A DNA stretch of 19,648 nt from DASPOF01 sp035626155 (GTDB taxonomy: Bacteria; Desulfobacterota; Binatia; Binatales; Binataceae), in assembly GCA_035626155.1 (NCBI GenBank), contig DASPOF010000116.1, positions 1 to 19,648 of the forward strand. Direction: 5' to 3'. Below the pieces are notes generated by a model that was not told the origin of the DNA, searched no databases, and saw only the letters and a program-made list of their open reading frames with translations. The translations under genes were made by a program, and so were the position numbers. Of this stretch, positions 1 through 6,353 are shown one piece after another; the stretch's first letter is position 1; each line of letters begins with the position of its first letter.

Positions 1-2
1 AG

Positions 3-1901
3 GCGATGGACGGGTTAATGCTTGCGCTGAAGGACAAGAGCAACACGATAAGGTCCACCGCCGCGAACGCGCTTCAGAACCTTGGAGGCGAGGCCGGACG
101 GGCCGCTCGTGCCGAGCTAAACCGCGAGCAATTGCTCGAAGCGCAGCGTTCGGAGCCGGACACCCGCAGCTACAGCCGGGAAGAACTCATCGCTACGATT
201 CAAGATCCCGACCGCGAGTACCCGCTCCCGCTGAAATATCTGGTCCCGATTCTTCCCGTCCCTGCCTCCGTCGAGCAAGCTCCATTCCTCGCCACGGTTC
301 ATGCCGGCGAGGACGGCCTCGAGCGTCTGACCTTCTGGAAGAGGACCGGCGTAGACCGATACCAGAAGGTGAAGGTTGTGGATTGCGATCCGGGTAATCA
401 AGAGCATTTTGACGTTCCGATAACCTTCCATGCCATGGTTCAAGTAAAGACTGCTGGAGGGCCTCAAGTCGAAGAGCGAGGGTTCTTTGTTAACGTTCCA
501 ATTAAGTGGAACTGGGGTCGCAATGACCAGATATTCGCAGTCGACAGCGATGGATTACATTCGGTGGAGATCGAATCACCGCAAGTACCAAATCCTGAGA
601 AGAAATATCCAGCCGTTTCCCGCGTACCCGACCCAGGTTCGTATCACCAGCTCGAATGGTCCTTCCCGATCCGCGATGGCGGGGAGGTGACCGGGACTTA
701 TAAGGTCGTCAAAGACGAGACCGAGAATCCGCCCACGTGGAAGATGGTTGTCGCAACCGCCGAATGGGAACGGCCTTCACAGGAAGTCGAGGCATCAAAG
801 AAGCTCGCTGACGTTCCCCAACTCATAGGGGAACTGAAAGGTTCCGATTTACAACGCCGCCGGGATGCGGCTTACAAGCTCTCAAATATCGAACCGATGC
901 CTCCCGAGGCGATTCAAGCCCTCGCCGAAGCGGCGAAGACCATGGACCCTAAAGAACCTCTGCCGGCCGGAACTCAGGCGCCCGCCCAAAGCACCGTGAC
1001 TGCGGCAGGAACGACTCATACCACTTCCGCGCCGGTCACCAGGAGCGAAAGTCCGCAAACTTGCGAAATCGCGATACGCTCGCTAGGTAGCGCAGCGCAG
1101 CGCGATTCGATGGTGTGGCCGATTCTGATCGACGCGCTCAAGGGATGTTCCAGTCCCAAGCCTGCCGCCGAGGAGTTGGCCAAATTTGGTGGGTCAGTCC
1201 TGCCCTTGCTTCTGAAGGCGCTCAAGGACAAAGACCCGCGCGCACGCGCAGGCGCTGCCGAGGCGATGGGACTAATGGTGAAACCCCCGGTTGTGGAGCG
1301 GTATTTTGATCCGGACCGACCCTTCGGCACGGCTGTCCGCCTGACGTCGGCGAGTGCCGCCGCGGCTTTGGCGCCTGCGATACCCGGACTGGCCGAGGCG
1401 CTGCAAGACCCAGACTCAAGTGTGCGCAACCAGGCAGCCATCACGCTTGCCTTGGCGTCGCCCAACGACAAGCAAGCCGTGCCAATCCTTGTGCAGCTTG
1501 TGGGGGGTGCGGACCATCCATTGCGCGAGGCTGCACTCGCAGCGCTGGACGGTATGGGGGAGAGCGCGAAGGATGCAGTTCCAGCCGTGGAGCGCGTGCT
1601 GGAGACGGAAAAGGATCGCCGCGAGGTCGGAGAAGCCGCACACGTGCTCGGTTCAATCGCTGGAGCGGCAGCCTGCGAGCCGCTGGCGCACGCGATCGCG
1701 GATGGCAAGGACAGTTTCGTGCGCCAGTGTGCGGTCGCTGCAATGGGGCAATTATGGCCCGCCTGCCCGGAGACCATCCCGACGCTGATGGGAACATTCG
1801 GCGGCGATGACCAGGTCGCGTTTTCCTCGGTTCGCGTGCTTCGCAAAATCGGAGGGCCTGCAATGCCCGCGTTGACCATGGCATTGAAGAGCTCTGACTG
1901 A
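3..1901 (+). CDS. HEAT-repeat protein with unknown inserted domain, 5' partial, N-terminal fragment of a frameshifted gene
   Basis: The frame is open to the window edge and the first visible residues sit inside a HEAT helix, so the ATG at 6 is probably internal and the gene continues upstream. Counting from that Met, residues 1-30 are one HEAT unit. Residues about 58-253 are a domain I do not recognise, containing LERLTFWKRTGVDRYQKV, VEIESPQVP and GTYKVV...TWKMVV. Residues about 260-631 are HEAT/PBS-lyase-like repeats (for example LPLLLKALKDKDPRARAGAA and IPGLAEALQDPDSSVRNQAA) interrupted by a Thr/Ala/Pro-rich linker at about 320-350. HEAT arrays are usually protein-protein scaffolds; no catalytic motif is visible. 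The TGA at 1899-1901 falls in mid-repeat, and the repeat resumes in frame +2 (aag at 1901 onward) as KTRRAAVEAFEGM. One extra G near 1900 would restore SDWKTRRAAVEAF. This is therefore a fragment of one longer gene with 1937-3013. Codon use is much less GC-rich than downstream genes. Confidence 0.75.
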   Translation, partial: AMDGLMLALKDKSNTIRSTAANALQNLGGEAGRAARAELNREQLLEAQRSEPDTRSYSREELIATIQDPDREYPLPLKYLVPILPVPASVEQAPFLATVHAGEDGLERLTFWKRTGVDRYQKVKVVDCDPGNQEHFDVPITFHAMVQVKTAGGPQVEERGFFVNVPIKWNWGRNDQIFAVDSDGLHSVEIESPQVPNPEKKYPAVSRVPDPGSYHQLEWSFPIRDGGEVTGTYKVVKDETENPPTWKMVVATAEWERPSQEVEASKKLADVPQLIGELKGSDLQRRRDAAYKLSNIEPMPPEAIQALAEAAKTMDPKEPLPAGTQAPAQSTVTAAGTTHTTSAPVTRSESPQTCEIAIRSLGSAAQRDSMVWPILIDALKGCSSPKPAAEELAKFGGSVLPLLLKALKDKDPRARAGAAEAMGLMVKPPVVERYFDPDRPFGTAVRLTSASAAAALAPAIPGLAEALQDPDSSVRNQAAITLALASPNDKQAVPILVQLVGGADHPLREAALAALDGMGESAKDAVPAVERVLETEKDRREVGEAAHVLGSIAGAAACEPLAHAIADGKDSFVRQCAVAAMGQLWPACPETIPTLMGTFGGDDQVAFSSVRVLRKIGGPAMPALTMALKSSD

Positions 1902-1936
1902 AGACCCGGCGGGCGGCGGTTGAAGCGTTTGAGGGT

Positions 1937-3013
1937 ATGCACGTACCGCTTACGCCCGAAGCCGTGAGGGCATTAGCGACCGCGCTTGAGGACAAAAATT
2001 CCGAGGTCAGATCATTTGCCGCTAGCTCACTCCACAATGCCGGAGGAGCGGCGGAGCAAGCCGCTCGCGCGGAAGAGAAGCGCGAGAAAGAAGCAGAAGA
2101 GGCAGCTAATCCGAAAGCACCTACTCCCCCACCGGCGCCGGCCTACAGCGAAGAGCAGATTATCGCTCCGATTCCGGCCGACGCAAATCACAAGCACCCT
2201 CTAACCCTTGCGTTATTTGAACCGATTCAGGGGTATGCCGTCACTCTTCACGTCGGGAAAGATCGTCCCGAGCGATTGGTGTTCTGGAAGATCACCGATG
2301 ATAAATATCAGAAGATAGTGCTCATGGAGTCCGATCTGGATTCCGACGAACATTTCCAGGTTCCGATCGGCTTTCAATCAATCATGGAGCCCTCGGGCGA
2401 ATGGGAAAGTTTTGTTGACGTCGCGACGGTCGGACGCCACGGTGTCACCGACCGGGTGCTCCATATCGATAATGAAGAACATCAGTGGCAACCGGTCGAA
2501 ATCGAATCACCCGAAGACTGGTACAAGGACAAGCTGGCGCCGTCCGAAGCGATACGGCATGCCGGCAGAAATTTCTTCAGCGACGGTGGACTGGAATTCG
2601 CGTTCCTCATCTGGAATGCGAATGACCCGGAGTGCTGCCCGACGGCGGGAGAGGTAACCGGCACCTACAAAATTGTCAGGGCGCAACCCTCGGTAGTGGA
2701 AGCTCCGGGGTTGTTCAGCGCTGGGAGATCAATCGTGGTCGTCGGCAATAAAGTTGCTCAGACTCAAACCTCGCAATTGAAGGCTGCTGCCGTGCCTCGC
2801 GCTGGAACAGGGATCGCGGGTGCCGGAAACAAGGTTGTTCAGATTCAACCTCGGCATGTGGGGGCTCGGGTGGGGTCCCACGGCGGAGGAGCGTTCGGCG
2901 GCTGGGTCTACAATGAACCGAACTCCGTTGCTACGTGGAAGATGGTCGTCGACACTGCCAAACGGCAGCCCACGCTCGCCGGAGCGAACGCCGTCCAGGA
3001 AATCCTTCGATAG
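1937..3013 (+). CDS. C-terminal fragment of the same HEAT-repeat gene, second copy of the unknown domain
   Basis: The nominal ATG at 1937 is probably an internal Met. Coding sense in this frame starts at 1901, immediately after the apparent frameshift. Residues 1-45 finish a HEAT repeat (VRALATALEDKNSEVRSFAA), closely matching the start of the upstream fragment. A charged and Pro-rich linker (45-70) follows. Residues about 72-342 then repeat the unknown domain of the first fragment: SEEQIIAPI matches SREELIATI, PERLVFWKITDDKYQKIV matches LERLTFWKRTGVDRYQKV, EHFQVPIGF matches EHFDVPITF, and GTYKIV plus TWKMVV are shared. In this copy about 84 residues rich in Gly, Ala, Val and Gln (248-331) are inserted between GTYKIV and ATWKMVV. 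That insert holds two GNKV-x-Q-x-Q units. The protein ends with EILR and TAG at 3011-3013. Function is unknown; a scaffold or adaptor role is inference from the HEAT repeats. Confidence 0.7.
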   Translation: MHVPLTPEAVRALATALEDKNSEVRSFAASSLHNAGGAAEQAARAEEKREKEAEEAANPKAPTPPPAPAYSEEQIIAPIPADANHKHPLTLALFEPIQGYAVTLHVGKDRPERLVFWKITDDKYQKIVLMESDLDSDEHFQVPIGFQSIMEPSGEWESFVDVATVGRHGVTDRVLHIDNEEHQWQPVEIESPEDWYKDKLAPSEAIRHAGRNFFSDGGLEFAFLIWNANDPECCPTAGEVTGTYKIVRAQPSVVEAPGLFSAGRSIVVVGNKVAQTQTSQLKAAAVPRAGTGIAGAGNKVVQIQPRHVGARVGSHGGGAFGGWVYNEPNSVATWKMVVDTAKRQPTLAGANAVQEILR

Positions 3014-3479
3014 AGATTAATCCGTCGCAAAGGGATGCCGGCGTCCTTGTTAGCCGTGGCCTGCCGCTGCTGCGGGACATACAGAAACAGGCGCTCGGCA
3101 TCGGCAAGTTCGCGCCGAAAAAGACGGGCGCGCGAATGCTCAGGTGCATCGCAACGGCTCGTCCGCTTCCGATGCGGGAACGCGATCGAGGCCGACCCGC
3201 TGGCAAGCGCCTCGGCCCCGCTTCTATGCGGCGGTGTAGGAAGGAGATCGTGCACCGCTGGAGGCGATGGTCAGGCGAATCGTGTGCGGCGGTTCACACT
3301 GACTATCTGCCGCCATCCGGACGGACCTAGGCAAATCGCGTCGGGATAGGTTTGGCCCGTTTCTCGCGCTTTACGCACGAATAGGCATTCTCCGGGTCCC
3401 CTCGCGATCGCAAATCGCGCGCAAACGCGCGCTTTTTGGATGATTCTCGCAGATATCCCAAAAACAGCCGACTGGGGTG
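3014..3479. other. Intergenic stretch with no convincing gene
   Basis: This is about 466 bases between the HEAT gene and the 3' end of tRNA-fMet. Open frames exist on both strands (about 2935-3330 plus, 2908-3255 minus), but they run into the HEAT gene, are Arg/Ser-rich in the manner of GC-rich non-coding sequence, and show no recognisable motif or clear ribosome-binding site. The only structured element I see is the small hairpin plus T-run at 3417-3437. The stretch could be degenerate coding DNA or a dispersed repeat; the sequence alone does not show which. Confidence 0.5.
3417..3437 (+). terminator. Possible rho-independent terminator downstream of the HEAT gene
   Basis: GCGCGC (3417-3422) and GCGCGC (3427-3432) form a 6-bp stem around an AAAC loop, followed at once by five T residues (3433-3437). 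It is correctly oriented for plus-strand transcription but lies about 400 bases past the HEAT stop codon. The short stem and the self-complementary alternating GC make a chance occurrence possible. Confidence 0.35.
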
Positions 3480-3553
3480 TTGCGGGGGAGGGATTTGAAC
3501 CCACGACCTCCGGGTTATGAGCCCGGCGAGCTACCAGACTGCTCCACCCCGCG
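3480..3553 (-). tRNA. Initiator tRNA-fMet (CAU)
   Basis: Read on the minus strand the molecule starts CGCGGGGTGGAGCAG and folds into a full cloverleaf of 74 bases, without an encoded CCA (CAC follows A73). The anticodon arm is CCGGG-CTCATAA-CCCGG, giving CAT with the three G:C pairs typical of bacterial initiators. The acceptor arm CGCGGGG/CCCCGCA leaves C1 opposite A72, the unpaired end that marks an initiator for formylation and against EF-Tu. The D stem has the initiator-type A11:U24 pair. The T loop is TTCAAAT. The T stem GTGGG/CCCTC has an opposed U50 and U64, where E. coli has a U-G wobble. Role: carries formyl-Met to the ribosomal P site at start codons. Confidence 0.97.
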
Positions 3554-3558
3554 CGCCG

Positions 3559-3588
3559 AGTGTATCTACCGCGATGCAACGCCGTCAA
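3559..3588 (-). promoter_or_regulatory. Candidate promoter for tRNA-fMet
   Basis: On the minus strand TTGACG (3588-3583, five of six matches to the -35 consensus) is followed after 18 bases by TACACT (3564-3559, four of six to the -10). The -10 ends five bases before the tRNA 5' end, so transcription would begin almost at the mature end; this tight spacing is a reason for caution. A near-identical copy of the -35 region lies 24 bases further upstream. Confidence 0.35.
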
Positions 3589-3616
3589 CCGGCGCCCCCG
3601 CAACGCGGTCAACCGG
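3576..3616. repeat. 17-bp imperfect direct repeat upstream of tRNA-fMet
   Basis: GCAACGCCGTCAACCGG (3576-3592) and GCAACGCGGTCAACCGG (3600-3616) differ at one base and are offset by 24 bp. The first copy contains the putative tRNA -35 box (minus strand) and the second spans the stop codon of the small minus-strand ORF. The pair may be a recent local duplication or a binding site. Confidence 0.6.
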
Positions 3617-3788
3617 GGACAATTCGGATATTGCAGTCGCGATGCACCTTGCCGAACTCGATCAGCTCCTTCTCGGCGCGCGTCGCATTCGGCTTGGAGT
3701 CGGTGAGCATCAGTTGCTTGGCGGTCGCGGCGTCGATGTCATCGACCTCGACGTCGACGTTGTGGTCGTCGCACATAATGAATGGCAT
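3609..3788 (-). CDS. Small acidic hypothetical protein, 59 aa
   Basis: ATG at 3788-3786 (minus) opens a 59-codon frame ending in TGA at 3609. The protein begins MPFIMCDDHNVDVEVDDID and ends NIRIVPG. Its N-terminal third is Asp/Val-rich and its middle is Lys/Glu-rich (ATRAEKELIEFGKV). I do not recognise the family. Support for real coding is the third-position bias: almost all codons end in G or C (gac, gtc, gag, ctg, aag, cgc), as in neighbouring genes. The antisense plus-strand frame over the same bases gives a repetitive VDVIDLDVDVVVV sequence that looks like a shadow. An in-frame stop lies about 14 codons upstream. The Shine-Dalgarno is weak (GAGG about 11 bases before ATG; a second in-frame ATG is four codons in). 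It is transcribed toward tRNA-fMet with 55 bases between them, and diverges from the thiolase-like gene. Confidence 0.55.
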   Translation of the reverse strand: MPFIMCDDHNVDVEVDDIDAATAKQLMLTDSKPNATRAEKELIEFGKVHRDCNIRIVPG

Positions 3789-3941
3789 CTCGCAAAGTAC
3801 CTCGAAGCTCCCAACCTAGCGGATGCGGCGCTCCGTGTCAGCATCGGCGCGGCTCATGTCCGGCCGCCTGCGCGCCCTTCACGCTCGGTGGAAGTTTTAT
3901 GGTAATCGGTAGCCCGAAGCATCAAACCCGGAGCGTCAATC

Positions 3942-5102
3942 ATGAGTCTTAAGGGGAAGGCCGCGGCGATCGGAATCGGAGAGTTGAAGCCGGCCAAGGA
4001 ACCGCCGCCGACTGCGACGGCGCTCGGCCTGATGGCGCACGTATCGGCGGAGGCGATCGCCGACGCCGGTCTGGAAAAGAACGACATCGACGGCTTCCTG
4101 GTCGGGATGCCCTTCTCCGATCCCGGGATGCTTTACCCGGCGAGCGCCGCCGAAGTGATGGGGCTCGCCGTGCGGATGCTCAACGTGGTCGATATCGGCG
4201 GTGCGAGCCCGGCCGGGATGATTTGGCGGGCGGCAGCCGCGATCGACGCGGGGATTTGCAGCGCGGTGCTCTGCGTCGTCGCCGACTTGAACCGCATCGG
4301 CGATCAGCGCCCCCCGATGGTCTCCGTACAGCGCGAGTTCGAGGTGCCTTACGGAAATATCGGCGCCAACTGCGGCTACGCCATGATCGCGCATCGCCAC
4401 ATGTACGAATACGGCACCCGGCCCGAGCAGATGGCGAAGATTGCCGTCGATCAGCGCGCCAATGCGCTGCGCAACCCGCTCGCGGTCTTCAACGAGAAGC
4501 CGCTCACGATCGATGACGTGCTGAACTCGCGGATGATCGTGGATCCGCTCCATCTGTTTGAAATCGTAAGCCCATGCACCGGCGGCGCGGCAGTCGTGGT
4601 CGCATCGCCCGAAGTCGCCCGGCGGTCGAAGAACACTCCCGTATGGCTGCTCGGCGCCGGCGAATACGCGAATCATGCGACGATCACCTATGCGCCGTCG
4701 CTCACCGACTCGCCGATCAAGCCCGCGGCGGAGAACGCGTTCCGGATGGCGGGACTCAAGCCGGCCGACATGGACCTCGTCTGCCCGTACGACTGCTATA
4801 CGATTACCGTTCTGGTCACGCTCGAAGATGCCGGCTTCTGCCCCAAGGGACGCGGCGGGGCATTCGTCACGGAGCATGATCTGACCTGGCGGGGCGACTT
4901 CCCGTGCAACACTCACGGCGGGCAGCTCTCGTTTGGGCAGCCGGGCCTGGCGGGCGGGATGAGCCACGTCACCGAGGCGATTCGCCAGTTGATGGGCCGC
5001 GGCGGCGATCGGCAGGTCAAGGATGCCGCGCTGGCCTACGTCAACGGCAACGGTGGAATAATGAGCGAGCAGGTGAGCCTCGTTCTGGAGCGCCGATCAT
5101 GA
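3942..5102 (+). CDS. Thiolase-like (SCP2/Ltp-type) protein lacking the nucleophilic Cys
   Basis: This 386-aa protein has the thiolase fold of the sterol-carrier/lipid-transfer (Ltp) branch. Recognisable blocks are the N-terminal AAAIGIGE, VDIGGASPAGM (84-93) where biosynthetic and degradative thiolases have their acylated Cys, YDCYTITVLVTLEDAGFCPKG (283-303), NTHGGQLSFGQPG (323-335), and YVNGNGGIMS (367-375), where the usual second catalytic Cys is Asn. With both cysteines absent, ordinary Claisen or thiolytic chemistry is unlikely. Known Cys-less relatives that pair with DUF35 proteins act as retro-aldolases on beta-hydroxyacyl-CoA side chains (Ltp2 with ChsH2 in steroid degradation); that role here is inference. 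The ATG at 3942 has a GGAG at 3930-3933, 8 bases upstream. The stop overlaps the start of the DUF35 gene (ATGA, 5099-5102), indicating translational coupling and a probable complex. The substrate cannot be read from sequence. Confidence 0.88.
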   Translation: MSLKGKAAAIGIGELKPAKEPPPTATALGLMAHVSAEAIADAGLEKNDIDGFLVGMPFSDPGMLYPASAAEVMGLAVRMLNVVDIGGASPAGMIWRAAAAIDAGICSAVLCVVADLNRIGDQRPPMVSVQREFEVPYGNIGANCGYAMIAHRHMYEYGTRPEQMAKIAVDQRANALRNPLAVFNEKPLTIDDVLNSRMIVDPLHLFEIVSPCTGGAAVVVASPEVARRSKNTPVWLLGAGEYANHATITYAPSLTDSPIKPAAENAFRMAGLKPADMDLVCPYDCYTITVLVTLEDAGFCPKGRGGAFVTEHDLTWRGDFPCNTHGGQLSFGQPGLAGGMSHVTEAIRQLMGRGGDRQVKDAALAYVNGNGGIMSEQVSLVLERRS

Positions 5103-5500
5103 GCCAGTATCTAAAGCCGCTTCCGAACCCGACGCCGACCAGCCGTCCGTTCTGGGAGGCCGCGCGCCGCCACGAACTCAGCCTTCAGCGCTGCGCCGCG
5201 TGCGGCAAGTTCATTTACTATCCGCGCGATCGATGCCCGTACTGCTTCTCCGATCGGCTCGAGTGGAAAAATCTGAGCGGCCGGGGCAAGGTGTATAGCT
5301 ATACCGTGGTCCGGCGCGCATCGAGTTTCGCCTTCGCCGACACGCCGTATGTGCTCGCGATCGTCGAGCTCGAGGAAGGTCCGCGCATGACCAGCGACAT
5401 CGTCGCGCCGCCTGAGAATGTTCGCGTCGAGATGCCGGTCGAGGTCTATTTCGACGATGTAACGCCGGAACACACGCTGGTCAAGTTCAAGCCCGCGTGA
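5099..5500 (+). CDS. DUF35 zinc-ribbon/OB-fold acyl-CoA-associated protein
   Basis: This 133-aa protein has the DUF35 architecture. An N-terminal helix (PFWEAARRHEL, 17-27) is followed by a rubredoxin-like zinc ribbon with Cys32, Cys35, Cys46 and Cys49 (CAACG and CPYC), then an OB-fold from about residue 60 (GRGKVYSYTVVRR) to the C terminus (VYFDDVTPEHTLVKF). DUF35 proteins bind acyl-CoA and form obligate complexes with thiolase-like partners, as in archaeal HMG-CoA synthesis/acetoacetyl-CoA thiolase and bacterial steroid side-chain aldolases. The ATG at 5099 overlaps the stop codon of the thiolase-like gene, so the two are almost certainly co-translated. A longer frame open from 4904 is the upstream gene read out of frame. 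The gene converges on the DUF1614 gene with 19 bases between stop codons. Confidence 0.92.
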   Translation: MSQYLKPLPNPTPTSRPFWEAARRHELSLQRCAACGKFIYYPRDRCPYCFSDRLEWKNLSGRGKVYSYTVVRRASSFAFADTPYVLAIVELEEGPRMTSDIVAPPENVRVEMPVEVYFDDVTPEHTLVKFKPA

Positions 5501-5519
5501 CCGGCGCGCGCATCCGCTT

Positions 5520-6197
5520 TCAGGCGAGAAGAACCGCGACGATCCCGGTCAGGAAGATCCCGTCGAAGGTGCCCGCGCCTCCGATCGATGCGACCGGCGC
5601 GCCGAGCGACCCGATCTTTCGAATATTCATCAGGTCGGCGCCGATGAGGGTGCCCATCACGCCGCTCACGTACGCGACCGCATCGGCGTGATGCTGCGGA
5701 CCGCCGAGAAAATAACCGGCCAGCGCGGCCACGATCGGCGGAATCAGCATCGGCGTGGCGATTCCCATCCCCGGCACGGGCCGCGCAAACCGGTTCACCA
5801 CCAGCGTTACGATCGCAACCCCGACCAGCGCCGGGAAAATCACCCCGGGCCATCGCCCAAGCACGTATAGCGAGATCAGCACCGGAACGACCGCGCCGCC
5901 CACGTTCACAGCGATGACCGTGGAGTCGCCCGCCAGCCTTACCGGCACGCGGTAACGCACGCCGAAGCTCCTGACAATTACTTCAGTGTGCAGCTCGCCG
6001 AGGCGGACGCGCGTCACCGGGATATTGAGATAGCTCCCGGCGAGGCTTGCGAGAAGAAAAAAGAATGCCAGCTCGGGCGGCAGCCCCAGCGCCTCGAATA
6101 CGTAGTGGATCAAGTTGATTTCGAACAGCAGGACAACGATCGCGAGCGTGAGGAAGAGAATCAGCGCGTAAATGAAAATGAATGGAGCGAAGATCAC
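5520..6197 (-). CDS. DUF1614 family multi-pass membrane protein
   Basis: The C-terminal half has the family's conserved blocks: NVGGAVVPVLISLYVLG, VPGMGIATPMLIPPIVAALAG, YVSGVMGTLIGADLMNI and SIGGAGTFDGIFLTGIVAVLLA. About six or seven hydrophobic segments are present, starting with IFAPFIFIYALILFLTLAIVVLLF. The function of DUF1614 is unknown; it is an inner-membrane protein. The start is uncertain: no in-frame ATG precedes the first membrane segment except at 6365, which would overlap the start of the divergent pyrE and give an unlikely soluble leader. The GTG at 6197 gives about 225 aa, close to the family's usual size, though without a good Shine-Dalgarno. The frame remains open upstream, so a start further out or a non-standard start is possible. 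Confidence 0.82.
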   Translation of the reverse strand: MIFAPFIFIYALILFLTLAIVVLLFEINLIHYVFEALGLPPELAFFFLLASLAGSYLNIPVTRVRLGELHTEVIVRSFGVRYRVPVRLAGDSTVIAVNVGGAVVPVLISLYVLGRWPGVIFPALVGVAIVTLVVNRFARPVPGMGIATPMLIPPIVAALAGYFLGGPQHHADAVAYVSGVMGTLIGADLMNIRKIGSLGAPVASIGGAGTFDGIFLTGIVAVLLA

Positions 6198-6313
6198 GGC
6201 CGCGATGATACCAAGCGGGTGGGAGACGTGCCATCCGATGGCGGTTGGCTGCGCCCGGGCCCATGATGTCGAACTGCCGATTTGAGACCAGGTTCGTGCG
6301 GGCGCGCGCGCTT

Positions 6314-6341
6314 TTGAACGAAGCGATGCTTCGGATAAGAT
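6314..6341 (+). promoter_or_regulatory. Candidate pyrE promoter with embedded inverted repeat
   Basis: TTGAAC (6314-6319) and TAAGAT (6336-6341) are separated by 16 bases; each matches its consensus at four of six positions. Transcription would start only a few bases before the pyrE ATG at 6354, which fits the absence of a Shine-Dalgarno there. The spacer contains a perfect inverted repeat, CGAAGC-GAT-GCTTCG (6319-6333), well placed to act as an operator or leader hairpin. No regulator is identified. Confidence 0.35.
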
Positions 6342-6353
6342 TCGACTCCAGCA

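Noticed and set aside
1016..1942. Minus-strand 308-aa ORF over the HEAT gene
   Set aside because: Ser/Ala-rich shadow; the plus strand shows clear HEAT periodicity.
2908..3330. Small ORFs on both strands after the HEAT gene
   Set aside because: No recognisable motif or good ribosome-binding site, and Arg/Ser-rich composition typical of non-coding GC-rich DNA.
3477..3905. Plus-strand 142-aa ORF spanning the tRNA
   Set aside because: It starts in the tRNA complement and gives a repetitive VDVIDLDVDVVVV peptide; the minus-strand 59-aa frame has the better codon pattern.
3936..4967. Long minus-strand ORF (343 aa) antisense to the thiolase-like gene
   Set aside because: It is Arg/His-rich with no family motif, and arises from third-position GC bias on the opposite strand of a well-supported gene.
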